Origin: Streptomyces sp. NBC_00513
Lineage (GTDB): Bacteria; Actinomycetota; Actinomycetes; Streptomycetales; Streptomycetaceae
Reading direction: 5' to 3'
Assembly (NCBI RefSeq): GCF_041431415.1
Contig: NZ_CP107845.1
Location: 434,001 to 498,000 of the forward strand
Length of the DNA stretch: 64,000 bases
In this document: positions 1 through 9,275 of the stretch, one piece after another
Numbering within the stretch: the stretch's first letter is position 1
Layout of the letters: each line of letters starts with the position of its first letter
Notes under the pieces: model-generated
Seen by the model: only the letters and a program-made list of their open reading frames with translations
What the model was told of the DNA's origin: nothing
The model's database searches: none
Made by a program: the position numbers and the translations under genes

Positions 1-49
1 AGGGACTGTAAAAGAAACGGTGTAACTCCGATCATGGAGGATTGCACCT

Positions 50-403
50 GTGACCAGCGAGAACATAGCCACACCGCCCGAGGCCGCGTCAGCGGGCGTG
101 GATGACCGGTTCCTGAACGAGCTCGTGGCTCGGTCTCAAGCCGAGGGCTTGCAACTGACGGGCGAGGGCGGCCTGCTCCCGCAGCTGACGAAGCGGTTGC
201 CGGAGTCCGCTCTGGAGGGCGAGATGACGGATCATCTCGGCTATGACCGGCACGATCCGGCGGGCAAGAACGGCGGCAACTCCAGGAACGGCAAACGGTC
301 CAAGACGGTCGTCACGGACGTCGGCCCGGTTGAGATCGACGTGCCGCGGGACCGCGAGGGCGCCTTCGAGCCGCAGATCGTCAAGAAGCGCCAGCGCCGG
401 CTT
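50..403 (+). pseudogene. IS256-family transposase, N-terminal fragment
   Basis: The first ~118 codons read as an IS256 (Mutator-type) transposase N-terminus, including the stretch LTKRLPESALEGEMTDHLGY and the GPVEIDVPRDR motif just before the catalytic core. The GTG start has a GGAGG ribosome-binding site 11 nt upstream, and the first ~28 bases of the window resemble the outer terminal repeat of such an element. Similarity stops right after VKKRQRRL near 403, where an IS5-type sequence begins. The catalytic DDE core is missing, so this is a stump truncated by a later insertion. Confidence 0.85.
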
Positions 404-493
404 AGACGTCGTTACTTGGAGCTCGTAACAGGATCTTGGTGAGATGTCCTGGTCAGCCGTGACCGGTGCGGCGATTCGGCCGTTCGGGATGGT

Positions 494-1076
494 GTGAGTA
501 CTCGGCCGTGGATCGTGAACGACGACTTGTGGGCATTGATCGATCCGCTGCTGCCGCCATGGCCGGAAAGGTCACCAGGGCCGCGTCCGGTAGCTGACCG
601 GCTGTGTCTGCAAGGCATCTTGTACGTGCTCTGCAACGACATCGCCTGGCAACTCCTGCCGATGGAGCTGGGGTTCGGCTCAGGACAGACCTGCCGGCGG
701 TGGTTGGAGCGGTGGCAGCAGGCGGGCGTCTTCGACCAGCTGCACCGCATCCTGCTCGCCGAACTGAACGCAGCCGGCCGGCTCGACTGGTCCAGGGCCT
801 GCGTGGACGGCTCCCACATTCGGGCGAAAAAGGGGGAGCCGACACCGGCCCGTCGCCGGTCGACCGGCGGAAGACAGGCAGCAAACACCACCTGATCCGC
901 GACGGACGTGGCACCCCGCTGAAAGTCATCACGACCGCGGCCAACGTCACCGACGTCACCCAAACCCTCGCCCCGGCGACGGCATCCCACCCGTCGCCGG
1001 CCGCCCCGGACGACCCCGAAGGCGTCCGGAAGCCCTGCTCGGCGACAAGGGCTACGACTCCAACCCCAACCGGCGG
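494..1076 (+). pseudogene. IS5-family transposase, truncated, with frameshift site
   Basis: The N-terminal frame (494-895) carries the IS5-type LIDPLLPPWPERSPG region and the first catalytic aspartate context ACVDGSHIRAKKG. The reading then continues in the -1 frame (KTGSKHHLIRDG, VITTAANVTDV) after a run of five A and five G near 826-836. That is a slippery sequence of the kind used for programmed -1 frameshifting in many two-frame IS5 elements. A second shift places LLGDKGYDSNPNRR (about 1030-1075) in the third frame, and the C-terminal half is absent. The second shift and truncation mean it is inactive. It truncates the IS256 stump upstream. Confidence 0.8.
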
Positions 1077-1440
1077 ACACCGAGGTGGCCCGGTGGCAAA
1101 CGATCGCCTTGATCCGACGGACCTGGGCGCGACCGCTCCGGCCATTGCCGATCACCCCGTTGGGGATGTCCATGTCGGTGCCGGTACCTGCGATGACAGC
1201 CATGTGGCTGGACTTCTCTTGTTTCACGAGTTTCTTGTCCTTGGTGTGCACCCGTCCATGAACAGCCCGGGTTTCCCTTCTGTCGTCGAATCCTAGGAAT
1301 GCCGACACCGCACGTACTTGAACCTCCGCGACGTTCGTTCGGAACCTCAGCGCCATACGGGTGGCGAGTGGCTGTGTAGGTGAGTTTCGGGTTCTGGCTC
1401 ACCTTCCGTGGAGGGCTGACGGAGTGTGATGTCAGTGCTG
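1077..1440. other. Unassigned stretch
   Basis: There is no recognisable gene. A minus-strand frame is open through much of it (about 1356 to 1080), but it has no recognisable family and no ribosome-binding site. It sits between two decayed insertion sequences and is probably debris. Confidence 0.4.
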
Positions 1441-1492
1441 TGTGGTGGGATGGCCGGACTCTGCTGCCGTGGCCTGCTGGGAGTCCGCCTTG

Positions 1493-1768
1493 ATGCCTGT
1501 GTACTCGTCTCTGACTCACGCCCTGGCCGAGGGTTTGGTCGATGTCCTGTGGTTCATTGAGGGCACTGAAGACGAGCAGATGGATCCGGACGACGCCGTC
1601 AAGGTCATGGAAGGCGTCGCCCACCTGGTCAGCATGCTGTCGAGCGACCAGCGGAACGAGTTGATCGAACTGCTTGGAACCATGGTCGAAGCCGAGTCTG
1701 ACCCGGCACGGCGCGAGTTCCTGGAAGGGTTCCCGGAGGGCTTCGGGCTCCTTGCAGATGGGGTCTGA
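1493..1768 (+). CDS. Small acidic hypothetical protein
   Basis: This 91-residue acidic protein contains FIEGTEDEQMDPDDAVKVME and ends EGFPEGFGLLADGV. The ATG at 1493 is preferred over an upstream in-frame GTG at 1442 because the protein becomes uniformly acidic and helical from there. It has no signal peptide or membrane segment. I do not recognise a named family, although short proteins of this type, with a DDAVKVMEGVAHLVSMLS-like helix, occur in Streptomyces. Its neighbours are IS remnants on both sides, so nothing can be inferred about a pathway. Confidence 0.6.
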   Translation: MPVYSSLTHALAEGLVDVLWFIEGTEDEQMDPDDAVKVMEGVAHLVSMLSSDQRNELIELLGTMVEAESDPARREFLEGFPEGFGLLADGV

Positions 1769-1776
1769 CCTGTGCT

Positions 1777-2195
1777 TCACGAGTGGAGCAGGACACGCTC
1801 GCGGAGAAGGGCGAAGCCGACCCGGCCGAACATCTGACGTTTGAGCATCTTGATTCGGTTGACCTGGCCTTCGACGACGCCTGAGCTCCAGGGCAGGGTG
1901 AGGCCCGCGATGACCGCATCGCGGTCACGATCGATACCCGCAGCAAGCGTGTGGGGGCCAGGCAGATCGTCTTGCCGGACGGCACCGAGCCACTGCGGCA
2001 GCCGTTCGCCTGGCGCTCGGTGAGCATCTGGCCGAAGGAGCGGACGTGGCCGGTGAGGGCTTCGAGTTCAGGGCAGTGAACCAGAACGGCTTTGAGCCGA
2101 AGGCGCTCCGTCTCGTTGAGGGTCTCCGGTCGGCGGAGGATCCATCCGGCGACGACGCGGGGTGACGGTGGCCGAGCTGTGACGGGGCCCGGCGA
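1777..2195 (-). pseudogene. ISL3-family transposase, C-terminal remnant
   Basis: Read on the minus strand, the end reproduces the ISL3 C-terminus: AGLTLPWSSGVVEGQVNRIK followed by MLKRQMFGRVGFALLRERVL and a stop at 1777-1779. Upstream, in another frame, is PSPRVVAGWILRRPETLN and SFGQMLTERQ, the preceding ISL3 region. A frameshift near 2005 separates the two parts, and the DDE core is missing. It abuts a phosphoketolase remnant at about 2200. Confidence 0.8.
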
Positions 2196-2199
2196 GAGC

Positions 2200-2925
2200 G
2201 CTTTCAGGCGCGGCCCTGCGGTTGCGGAGAGGGCAGTGGCGAGGCCGCGGCTCGGGTGGCCGCCGTTGGTGGACAGTTCTTTGAGCCGGTACGCGGACAG
2301 CCACGCTTCCACGGCGTGCGTCTGGGCGGGGTCGGTGGCGGCCCGGGTGACTGGGGTCCTGTGCGCGCGAACGGTGCCGACGACCTGCTGCCCGTTCACG
2401 GTGGCGGGGCCGCTCCAGCCCTTGACGCACCGCATGAACAGCACCGTGCGCCGGCCGGCCAGGGTGTCGGCGACGGCCTGGGCGAACTCGGCGTGGAAGG
2501 CCTCGTGTCCGTCGTCCGGGATGGTGACGGTGCGGGCGTGCCGGCCGAGCCCGGCCGTGTACGCGGTCATGGCCCGCTCGTCGAGGCCGGCGAGGAGGCT
2601 GTGGGCGCCCATGCAGAAGCCGTTGAGGTGGACGGGCGGCAGCACCGGGGTGCCGGGCAGGGCGTGGGCGGCGAGTCAGGCCGCAGCCGTGATCGCGATC
2701 TCGCACTCGCCGTCCCCGAGGACCGCCACGATCACCCGGCCGGGGCCGGAGGCCAGGGCGGCGCCCTTGGCGAAGGGCAGGCAGCAGTCGAGCCGGCCGC
2801 CGAGGAAGTCCCCCTGCGGGCAGGGCCGGGCCGGCCTCGGATCCGCCACCTCGGGGAAGGACCGGCACAGGTCCAGCAGGCCTTGCTCCGCGATCCCAAC
2901 CGCTCCCGCCGACCGCTCCCGCCGA
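2200..2925 (-). pseudogene. Phosphoketolase (XFP-type) internal fragment with nonsense codon
   Basis: The minus-strand translation matches the N-terminal half of xylulose-5-phosphate/fructose-6-phosphate phosphoketolase. It contains VIVAVLGDGECEI (the thiamine-pyrophosphate GDGE motif), the PPVHLNGF region, the stretch VLFMRCVKGWSGPATVNGQQ, and HAVEAWLSAYRLKEL. A TGA at 2676-2678 interrupts the segment after the GDGE motif, at a position where the family normally has tryptophan (TAAAW). Both the start of the gene and the whole C-terminal half are absent, and ISL3 sequence follows. It cannot encode a functional enzyme. Confidence 0.7.
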
Positions 2926-2970
2926 TCGCTTTCGATCTTGCTGCGGGAAAAGGTCGTCTGTGAGAACTTC

Positions 2971-3000
2971 GAAGGACCCCGGTCGGCGGCCGGGTCCTTC
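2971..3000 (-). terminator. Terminator hairpin after SulP gene
   Basis: GAAGGACCC (2971-2979) pairs perfectly with GGGTCCTTC (2992-3000), 18 nt beyond the stop of the minus-strand SulP gene. Confidence 0.7.
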
Positions 3001-3017
3001 GGTTCGCAGCGGTGGTG

Positions 3018-4610
3018 TCAGTGGCTGGTGAGTTCGCCGGTGAGCTTGCCGTGAAGGTCGGCACTGGGGTCATTGAGTCCGGTGATCTGGACCGTCTTGC
3101 CGCGCTGGGCGTACTTGGTCTCGATGGCGTCAAGGGCGGCGACGGAGGAGGCGTCCCAGATGTGCGCCTTGGACAGGTCGATGACGATCTTGTCAGGGTC
3201 GGTGGCGTAGTTGAACTGGCCGACGAGGTCGTTGGAGGAGGCGAAGAACAGCTCGCCGGTCACGGAGTAGACGACGCTGGCGTTGTCGGGGTCGGGGGCG
3301 GCTGTGACCTCGGCGAGGTGGGCGACGCGCTTGGCGAAGATGACCATCGCGGTGATGGAGCCGGCGACGACGCCGATGGCGAGGTTGTGGGTGGCGACCA
3401 CGCAGGCGACGGTGACGACCATGACGGTGATCTCGCCGGCGGGCATCCGCTTGAGGGTCTTGGGCGCGATGGAGTGCCAGTCGAAGGTCGCGAAGCAGAC
3501 CATGACCATCACGGCGACGAGCGCGGCCATCGGGATGTCGGAGACGACCGGGCCGAAGACGATGCACAGCACCATCAGGAAGACGCCTGCGAGGAAGGTG
3601 GACAGGCGGGTGCGGGCGCCGGACACCTTCACGTTGATCATGGTCTGGCCGATCATGGCGCAGCCGCCCATGCCGCCGAAGAAGCCGGTGACGATGTTCG
3701 CGATGCCCTGGCCGATGGACTCGCGGGTCTTGGAGGAGTGGGTGTCGGTGATGTCGTCGACGAGCTTGGCCGTCATCAGGGACTCCATCAGGCCGACGAG
3801 CGCCATCGCGAAGGCGTACGGAGCGATGGTGGTCAGGGTGTCCAGGGTGTAGGGCACGTCCGGCAGGCCGGGTACCGGCAGGGAGGACGGCAGGGCGCCC
3901 TTGTCCCCGACCGTGGGGACCGCGATGCCGGCCGCCACGGTGATCACGGTCAGGATGACAATCGAGACGAGCGGCGCGGGGATCACGGTGGTGATCTTCG
4001 GGAAGTACACCATGAGCGCCAGGCCGCCGATGATCAGCGGGTAGACGGGCCAGGGCACGTCGTGCATTTCGGGGACCTGGGCCATGAAGATCAGGATGGC
4101 GAGGGCGTTGACGAAGCCGACCATCACCGAGCGAGGGATGAACCGCATCAGCTTCGCGATGCCCAGCGCGCCGAGCGCGATCTGGAAGACGCCGGCCAGG
4201 ATGACGGCGGCGACCAGGTAGCCGAAGCCGTGCTCACGGTTCAGCGGCGCGGTCACCAGCGCGACGGCACCGGTGGCGGCGGAGATCATCGCGCGGCGGC
4301 CGCCGACGATCGAGATGACCACGGCCATCGTGAACGAGGCGAACAGTCCGACCGCGGGGTCGACACCGGCGATGATCGAGAACGAGATCGCCTCGGGGAC
4401 CAGCGCGAGCGCAACGACCAAGCCCGCGAGGACCTCGGTACGCCACACCTTGGGGTCGGAGAGCCAGTCCGGGCGCAGGGCGCGCAGCCGTGCGGCGGGG
4501 GACGTCAGGGAAGCAGAAGACAAGGGATCGGGAACCTGTCGTGCTCGGGCACACCCCGCTCCGGTCAGGCGGAGGCTGTGCGGCAGGACGCGGGAAGGCC
4601 GGGCCGGCAT
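3018..4610 (-). CDS. SulP-family anion transporter with STAS domain
   Basis: This inner-membrane permease of the SulP family (sulfate, bicarbonate or related anions) is about 530 residues. It begins with the hallmark LVVALALVPEAISFSIIAGV, followed by around ten to twelve hydrophobic segments, the FGGMGGCAMIGQTMINVKVS motif, and a C-terminal STAS domain (VIDLSKAHIWDASSVAALDA, then ITGLNDPSADLHGKL). STAS domains regulate transport from the cytoplasmic side. The start is uncertain: ATG 4610 is used here, ATG 4691 is also in frame, and the conserved part begins only near RPDWLSDP. The gene stands alone, with a strong hairpin downstream. The substrate cannot be told from sequence; no carbonic anhydrase gene is adjacent. 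Confidence 0.9.
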   Translation of the reverse strand: MPARPSRVLPHSLRLTGAGCARARQVPDPLSSASLTSPAARLRALRPDWLSDPKVWRTEVLAGLVVALALVPEAISFSIIAGVDPAVGLFASFTMAVVISIVGGRRAMISAATGAVALVTAPLNREHGFGYLVAAVILAGVFQIALGALGIAKLMRFIPRSVMVGFVNALAILIFMAQVPEMHDVPWPVYPLIIGGLALMVYFPKITTVIPAPLVSIVILTVITVAAGIAVPTVGDKGALPSSLPVPGLPDVPYTLDTLTTIAPYAFAMALVGLMESLMTAKLVDDITDTHSSKTRESIGQGIANIVTGFFGGMGGCAMIGQTMINVKVSGARTRLSTFLAGVFLMVLCIVFGPVVSDIPMAALVAVMVMVCFATFDWHSIAPKTLKRMPAGEITVMVVTVACVVATHNLAIGVVAGSITAMVIFAKRVAHLAEVTAAPDPDNASVVYSVTGELFFASSNDLVGQFNYATDPDKIVIDLSKAHIWDASSVAALDAIETKYAQRGKTVQITGLNDPSADLHGKLTGELTSH

Positions 4611-4691
4611 CCACGCGGACGGCCCACGCGGGCGGACCGGAAGAAGAGGGAACGGAGCGGGGCCTGCCCGACGGGCGCGGCCGAGCTGCAC

Positions 4692-4873
4692 GTCAGGGGC
4701 GAAGCATCACGGCGGGCAGGCGACGGAGCTGAGCGACATGGGCTCGCGCACGCTCGCTCCTGCAAGAATCGGATCTTCGCCGGGGGCACCATCGGCCCCG
4801 ACACGGCAACAGCGGGGCAGCGGCAGGCCGCCCGCACCATCAGGCACTCTACCCTCAGCGGCCTGAGGAGTAT
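4692..4873. other. Intergenic region
   Basis: This 182-nt stretch lies between the SulP gene (minus) and the toxin remnant (plus). It must hold the SulP promoter, but I could not pick convincing -35/-10 boxes. Confidence 0.4.
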
Positions 4874-5535
4874 GTGTGGCTCTGGGTCTCTACACCCGAC
4901 TACGCCGCGTCCGACGCCGCGTCGGAGGCGGCCGCAGCCGACGGCGAGGCCACCGCCGCCGAGCGCGAGGAGGAGCAGCGGGTCGTCCGGGCGCGCGTGG
5001 AGGCCAACGACTCCGACGCCGGTGCCGACCTCACGGTCGACGAGGAGTGTGCTGCGTCGCGAGTGCGGCGAGGAGTGCGTCCGGGAATTCCGCACGGCGA
5101 AGGCTCTGGCGGTCGAGGCGTACTCGACTGCCCGGTCAAGCCCAAGCTCGGCGCGGCGGCACGGGCGGCAGCGTTCGCCGCGCCCGCGGGAGCCGGTACC
5201 TCATCGGCCACGACGGCGTACGCCACCACCGCGGGGGCCACGACGGCCCACTTCGCGTCGACCAGCCCGCAGTACCCGGGGGTCGGCACGATCGTGAACC
5301 AGGTTGGCATGGCCATCCAGATCTACTCCAACGACCACGCCCCGCCGCACGCGTACGTCAAGGGCAAGGGCAAGGGCAAGGCCGCGGAGGTCCGGATCGG
5401 CATGAACGGCAAACCGATCCTGGAAGACAAGCCGCCGCCGAAGCTCAACAGGCTGTCATCGACAGCAATATCCGTACCATCAGGGGGAACGTCCGAGCCG
5501 CCATGGAAAGGTTCAAGGCCAATGGCCAATGCTGA
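4874..5535 (+). pseudogene. C-terminal end of a polymorphic-toxin-like protein (DUF4160-like)
   Basis: The last ~85 residues contain AIQIYSNDHAPPHAYV, KGKGKGKAAEVRIGMNGKPI and then VIDSNIRTIRGNVRAAMERF ending KANGQC. This pattern (DHxPPH, then a short strand-rich domain) matches DUF4160-like domains seen at the C-terminus of Rhs/polymorphic toxins. The reading frame changes near 5055 (CGEECVREFRTAKALA lies in another frame) and again near 5450, where PPKLN passes to QQAVIDSN by a one-base slip. No secretion or Rhs core is present. It is a frameshifted tail of a larger gene. Confidence 0.55.
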
Positions 5536-6019
5536 GGTGACCCCGGAACTCCGGCACGCCCTGCGGCAGCTTGAGGAGCGGGTCGGAACGACCGTGTCCG
5601 ACGTGACCGACGGACACGCGCGCTGGGAGCTGTACAGGGCCGCCCTGGCGTCCGATACGGCGCGGCCGGGGCTGCTGGCCGCGGTCACTGCAGAGGCGGA
5701 CGGAGCGCTCGCGTCGGCCGTCGTCGGCGAAGCCCTGGAGCGGGTGCCCCGCGCCGACCGGGAGACCTGGGTCCAGGCCCTGGCCCCCTCGGTGCGCGCG
5801 TTCAGCGAACGCCGGGCACGCGAGCTGGGAATCCTCGAGGAGCTCCGGTCCAGAGCGGAAGCGCCGACGCTCGGCACCGAACTCGTCGACGGCTGGAGCG
5901 ACTGGCTTCAGCTGCGGATCGGCGCCGAGGTCTCCGAGCCGTCGGTGCTGAGAGTTCTGGCCGAGTCGGGCCGGACGAAGCGCATCCGGCGGACCGCCAC
6001 CGAGGCGCTCGCCGGCTGA
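5522..6019 (+). CDS. Hypothetical protein, candidate immunity protein
   Basis: This 165-residue soluble helical protein begins MANAEVTPELRHALRQLEER. Its ATG lies inside the last codons of the toxin-like tail (ATGGCCAATGCTGA), giving a 14-nt overlap that would couple translation. Polymorphic toxins are usually followed directly by their immunity gene, so position suggests neutralisation of the upstream toxin domain. The frame is intact while the toxin is broken, as expected if loss of toxin is tolerated but loss of immunity is not. I recognise no named family. A terminator hairpin follows at 6043. Confidence 0.6.
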   Translation: MANAEVTPELRHALRQLEERVGTTVSDVTDGHARWELYRAALASDTARPGLLAAVTAEADGALASAVVGEALERVPRADRETWVQALAPSVRAFSERRARELGILEELRSRAEAPTLGTELVDGWSDWLQLRIGAEVSEPSVLRVLAESGRTKRIRRTATEALAG

Positions 6020-6042
6020 CGTCGAGGCACGAAAGAGTCGAT

Positions 6043-6072
6043 GGCCTCCCCTCCCTCACGGGAGGGGCGGCC
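6043..6072 (+). terminator. Hairpin downstream of candidate immunity gene
   Basis: GGCC-t-CCCTCCC-tcac-GGGAGGG-GC-GGCC forms a long GC-rich stem-loop 24 nt after the stop at 6019. Confidence 0.65.
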
Positions 6073-6409
6073 GTCGTGATGTGCGGCTCCCGGGAACATA
6101 CGGGGTCGGTCGGACTCGAGAGGCGTCGAGGATTCCGGCGGGGCTCGGTGTTCACACGGAGCGGGGGTGAGCCTGGAACATGCCGCGGTGGGTGCCGGGG
6201 GGAGAGAGGTGGTTCCAGCCGTCGAAGCGTGTGGGACGGGATTGGCTCTCTGAACGTGGCCGCCTGGTGCGGAATGCATCCACGGCCTCGATGGGTGGAG
6301 ACAGGGATCAGATTCCAGATCTCTTCCCGCAGGCCGCCCAGGACGTAGCCCGGCGTGCTCGGGGAGGGGGCCGGTCCCGGCCGGGCTCGTGGTGCTGGTG
6401 AGTACTCGG
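6073..6409. other. Unassigned stretch
   Basis: I see no gene. There are no convincing starts, ribosome-binding sites or family motifs in any frame. Confidence 0.4.
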
Positions 6410-6805
6410 TCACCAGCCGCCGGTGAGGGTGGTGGGGCTTGCGAAGGTGGCGTCGTTGTGGCCTGCCCAGCTGCGCAGGTCGCCGGTGTTGTCGTCGCGG
6501 GCGATGAGGTCGGCCTTGCCGTCGCCGGTGAAGTCGGCTGCCGTGGTCTGGGAGTAAAGGCGCCAGCCGGCGGTCACGTCGGTGGAGGAGGCGAAGGTGC
6601 CCTTGCCCCGTCCGAGCCACATCTTGAGGGTGCCCGTCGAGTCCTGGCGCGCGACGAGGTCCTGGATCCCGTCGCCGTTGAAGTCAGCGGCCGTGGTCTG
6701 GGACATGGCGAGGCTGGGCGCGTCGGCTGCCCGGACCAGGGTGTCGGCGAGGACCTTGGTGCCGGCGTCGCCGAAGTGGAGGTGGTCGCCGCCCGGCTTC
6801 AGCAT
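6410..6805 (-). pseudogene. SGNH-type hydrolase/FG-GAP protein, C-terminal fragment
   Basis: The start of this fragment, GGDHLHFGDAGTKVLADTLV, is the C-terminal D-x-x-H block of an SGNH/GDSL hydrolase. It is followed by two FG-GAP (VCBS-type) repeats, QTTAADFNGDGIQDLVARQD and QTTAADFTGDGKADLIARDD, whose DxNGDGxxD loops bind calcium in beta-propellers. Such proteins are secreted. The catalytic N-terminus and signal peptide are missing upstream of 6805, so this is a 5'-truncated remnant that stops normally at 6410. Confidence 0.7.
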
Positions 6806-7241
6806 GCTCGGCAGGAGCTGGGACGACCACTACGCCGCGGCGCTCAACGCCGCCTCCCGGCCCACCGGCGTCGTCAATGCGGGCTTTGCTGGTCGGCCCG
6901 CCCCGGACCGGCCGAGCCCACGGTCGGCCGGCTCGCGGAAGATGCCGCCGGGTGGTTCCTTCAGGAGGTACCCCTTGGCGAGGCGACAGGCGTCTCGGTC
7001 TCAATCCGAGAACCACTCCGGCGGATCTTGCGATCACCCGCACGGATTCGCCGCCCTCCGCACCGTCCGGGCAACCTCGCGCCGAGAAGACGCCGGGGTT
7101 GTGCTGGAGAGCGGAGGTGGAAAGCGAGAAAGCCATCACTTCATGACGGACTGTCAATTTCGCTGGCGGTGAGTGCCGACGCCGAGAGCGGCGACGGACA
7201 CTCTTATCTTTCACTTAGAACGTTCCCCTAGCGTCTCGTTC
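6806..7241. other. Unassigned stretch before secreted TIM-barrel gene
   Basis: I see no supported gene. A short plus-strand segment near 6815-6890 (SWDDHYAAALNAASRPTGVV) looks coding but has no start and no recognised family. The 3' part must contain the promoter for the gene at 7242. Confidence 0.4.
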
Positions 7242-8267
7242 ATGATGACGCAACGCGGTGCAGTCGGATCTGTTGCCCTCACGGCCGTGGCCTTGACGGC
7301 CACCGTCGGGGTGGCCTTCGCGGTTTCCGCCCCGGACACGGCCGCCTCGATGTCCCACGGCAAGGTAACCGACAATCTGTACATGTCGCTCGGCGCATTC
7401 GAGGATGCGACGTCCGGCGGGGATCCGAAGGTCAAGGCCATGATTGATCGTACGGACATCGGCGGCGTACAGGTGGTGGTGCCCTGGAAGGCTCTTGAGG
7501 GGAAGAAGGGGGAGTACGAGTGGTCGCGGCTGGACGATGCCCTGAAGTATCTCCAGGCACGCCACAAGCAACTGTTCGTCCAGGTTCAGGATCGGTTCTT
7601 CGATGTAGCCATGACGGACGCCAAGGTTCCCCAATATGTGAAGGACGAGGGCGGGCTCGCGCCGACTATCGATGAGAACCCCGACAATCCCACCACCCAT
7701 GGGGCCATGGTCGCGCAATGGAACAAGGAGGTGCGAGCAGACTTCCAGGCCATGCTGAGGGCGATGGCGCAGAGGTTCGACGGCAAGCTCGCCGGGGTGA
7801 ACCTTCCGGAGACCGCGGTCGAGGTGGACACCAAGAAGGATCAGACCAAGTACACCTCGAAGTCCTACATCGATGCCGAGATCGACAACATGCGCTACGG
7901 CAAGAAGGTCTTCACCAAGACGCAGTTCATCCAGTACATCAACTTCCTGCCGGATGACGACGACCACAAGCGCATGACGGAGATGTTCGACCTCGCCAGG
8001 GACAAGAAGATCGGAATCGGAGGACCGGACACCCTGCCGGACCGGAAGTACCAGATGGAGAACTCCTACAAGTTCCTCCACGAGTACAAGGATTCCCTCC
8101 CCCTCGTCGCGATGGCCGTCCAGGAACCCGACATCAACGCCAAGGACCCCAAGACCGGTGAACCGTACACCCGCGAACGGTTCACGGACTTCGCCCACGA
8201 CTACCTCGGTGCGCGCCAAATGTTCTGGACCACCGAAGCAGACTGGCTGCAGAAGCCCCCGGCGTGA
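7242..8267 (+). CDS. Secreted TIM-barrel (glycoside-hydrolase-like) protein
   Basis: This 341-residue protein starts with a signal peptide (GAVGSVALTAVALTATVGVA, cleavage probably after AVSA). The mature part has the alternating strand/helix pattern of a (beta/alpha)8 barrel: GGVQVVVPWKALEGKKGEYE resembles beta-strand 2 of GH42/GH10-like enzymes. Glutamates in VNLPETAVEV (about residue 190) and AVQEPDIN sit where such enzymes place their acid/base and nucleophile. The substrate is unknown. ATG 7242 is chosen because it precedes the signal peptide directly; a second ATG follows at 7245. It has no close neighbour in the same direction. Confidence 0.75.
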   Translation: MMTQRGAVGSVALTAVALTATVGVAFAVSAPDTAASMSHGKVTDNLYMSLGAFEDATSGGDPKVKAMIDRTDIGGVQVVVPWKALEGKKGEYEWSRLDDALKYLQARHKQLFVQVQDRFFDVAMTDAKVPQYVKDEGGLAPTIDENPDNPTTHGAMVAQWNKEVRADFQAMLRAMAQRFDGKLAGVNLPETAVEVDTKKDQTKYTSKSYIDAEIDNMRYGKKVFTKTQFIQYINFLPDDDDHKRMTEMFDLARDKKIGIGGPDTLPDRKYQMENSYKFLHEYKDSLPLVAMAVQEPDINAKDPKTGEPYTRERFTDFAHDYLGARQMFWTTEADWLQKPPA

Positions 8268-8449
8268 CCCGTGCACGAGTGCGGCCAGTGAGACCCGTGT
8301 AGGTGGCCGGCCGCTCCCGGGGCTCCTCGCGATGTGGTCAGCGAATGGCCCACGGGAATGGCGCAGCAGAGTCTGTGACCTGACCAACTTCGCCGAGGCT
8401 GTGGCCAAGGCGCTACAGCACAGTGTGTGCGCGGCTGGCCGGTACAGGG

Positions 8450-8960
8450 TGTCCAGTGACCTGCGTCAGAGATTCGGTCGCGGTAGGCGGCGACTTTGTC
8501 GAGGATCTCGTCGGCGGTCTTCGTCCAGGCGAAGGGCCTGGGTCGGTCGTTCCAGTCGGCCGGCCAGGCCCGAATGTCGCGTTCGAGGGCCTGGACGGAG
8601 CCATGGACTCCACGCTTGAGCTTCTTCTGCGTGAACTCGGTGAACCACCGCTCCACCAGGTTCAGCCACGAGGCAGTCGTCGATGTGAAGTGCAGGTGGA
8701 AGCGTGGGGCGAAGAGGGTGATGGTGGTGCCGACGCGATGTGGTCGTGGCTGCGGCGTTCGGGAACGCCCGGCATCATCGGCAGGACCGGTTGGGACCGG
8801 TCCAGGGCCTCGATCTGCGACTTCTCGTCCACGCAGAGGACCAAAGCCTTCTCCGGCGGGTTCAGGTAGAGGCCGAGCACGTCGCGGACCCTGTCGATGC
8901 ACAGTGGATCCGTCGACAGGGTGAACGTCTGCGAACGGTGGGCCGCCGGCGCGGACCTCC
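8450..8960 (-). pseudogene. IS630-family transposase, C-terminal remnant with internal deletion
   Basis: The minus strand reads DRVRDVLGLYLNPPEKALVL and CVDEKSQIEALDRSQPVLPM, the first catalytic aspartate block of IS630. After a gap it continues FHLHFTSTTASWLNLVERWF and DIRAWPADWNDRPRPFAWTK, the final glutamate block. The middle, with the second aspartate, is deleted, and the join shifts the frame near 8740. The normal stop after DAGH is lost. Confidence 0.8.
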
Positions 8961-9275
8961 TACGGCTTTGTGATGGTGAGCGGGTTGCCTGTTGCTTGGT
9001 CAACGACCTTGCGGGTATCCAGCGGTTTCTGGAGCGTGAAACTCACCGGTTCCAGTCCTATGTTCGCTGCGCAGGCTTCCCCCTTCTTCTCGTGTGTCGT
9101 GAGCGTCAGGGTCAGTGAAACCGTGGTGTCGCTCTCGGTACCTGAGAGCCGGCCCTTTTGACACCCTCCGATGGGGATGTCCGTCGTGAGGGTCCTGCCG
9201 TCCGCACTGATGACGGTTGGTCTCGTGATGGGCTGAGAGGTCGAGGAGGGGCCCGATTCGGGGATTCCGGCTTGG
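8960..9275 (-). pseudogene. C-terminal fragment of a secreted Streptomyces protein
   Basis: The tail ADGRTLTTDIPIGGCQKG, then GEACAANIGLEPVSFTLQKP and TRKVVDQATGNPLT, is well preserved and ends at a stop at 8960. It resembles the C-terminus of small secreted proteins of unknown function common in Streptomyces, with two cysteines likely forming a disulfide. No start or signal peptide belongs to it. It appears joined by deletion to the N-terminal fragment at 9276-9634. Confidence 0.45.

Noticed and set aside
3012..5297. Very long plus-strand open frame opposite the SulP gene
   Set aside because: Its translation is low-complexity Gly/Asp/Val-rich, as expected from the complement of a GC-rich gene, and the minus strand has a full SulP signature.
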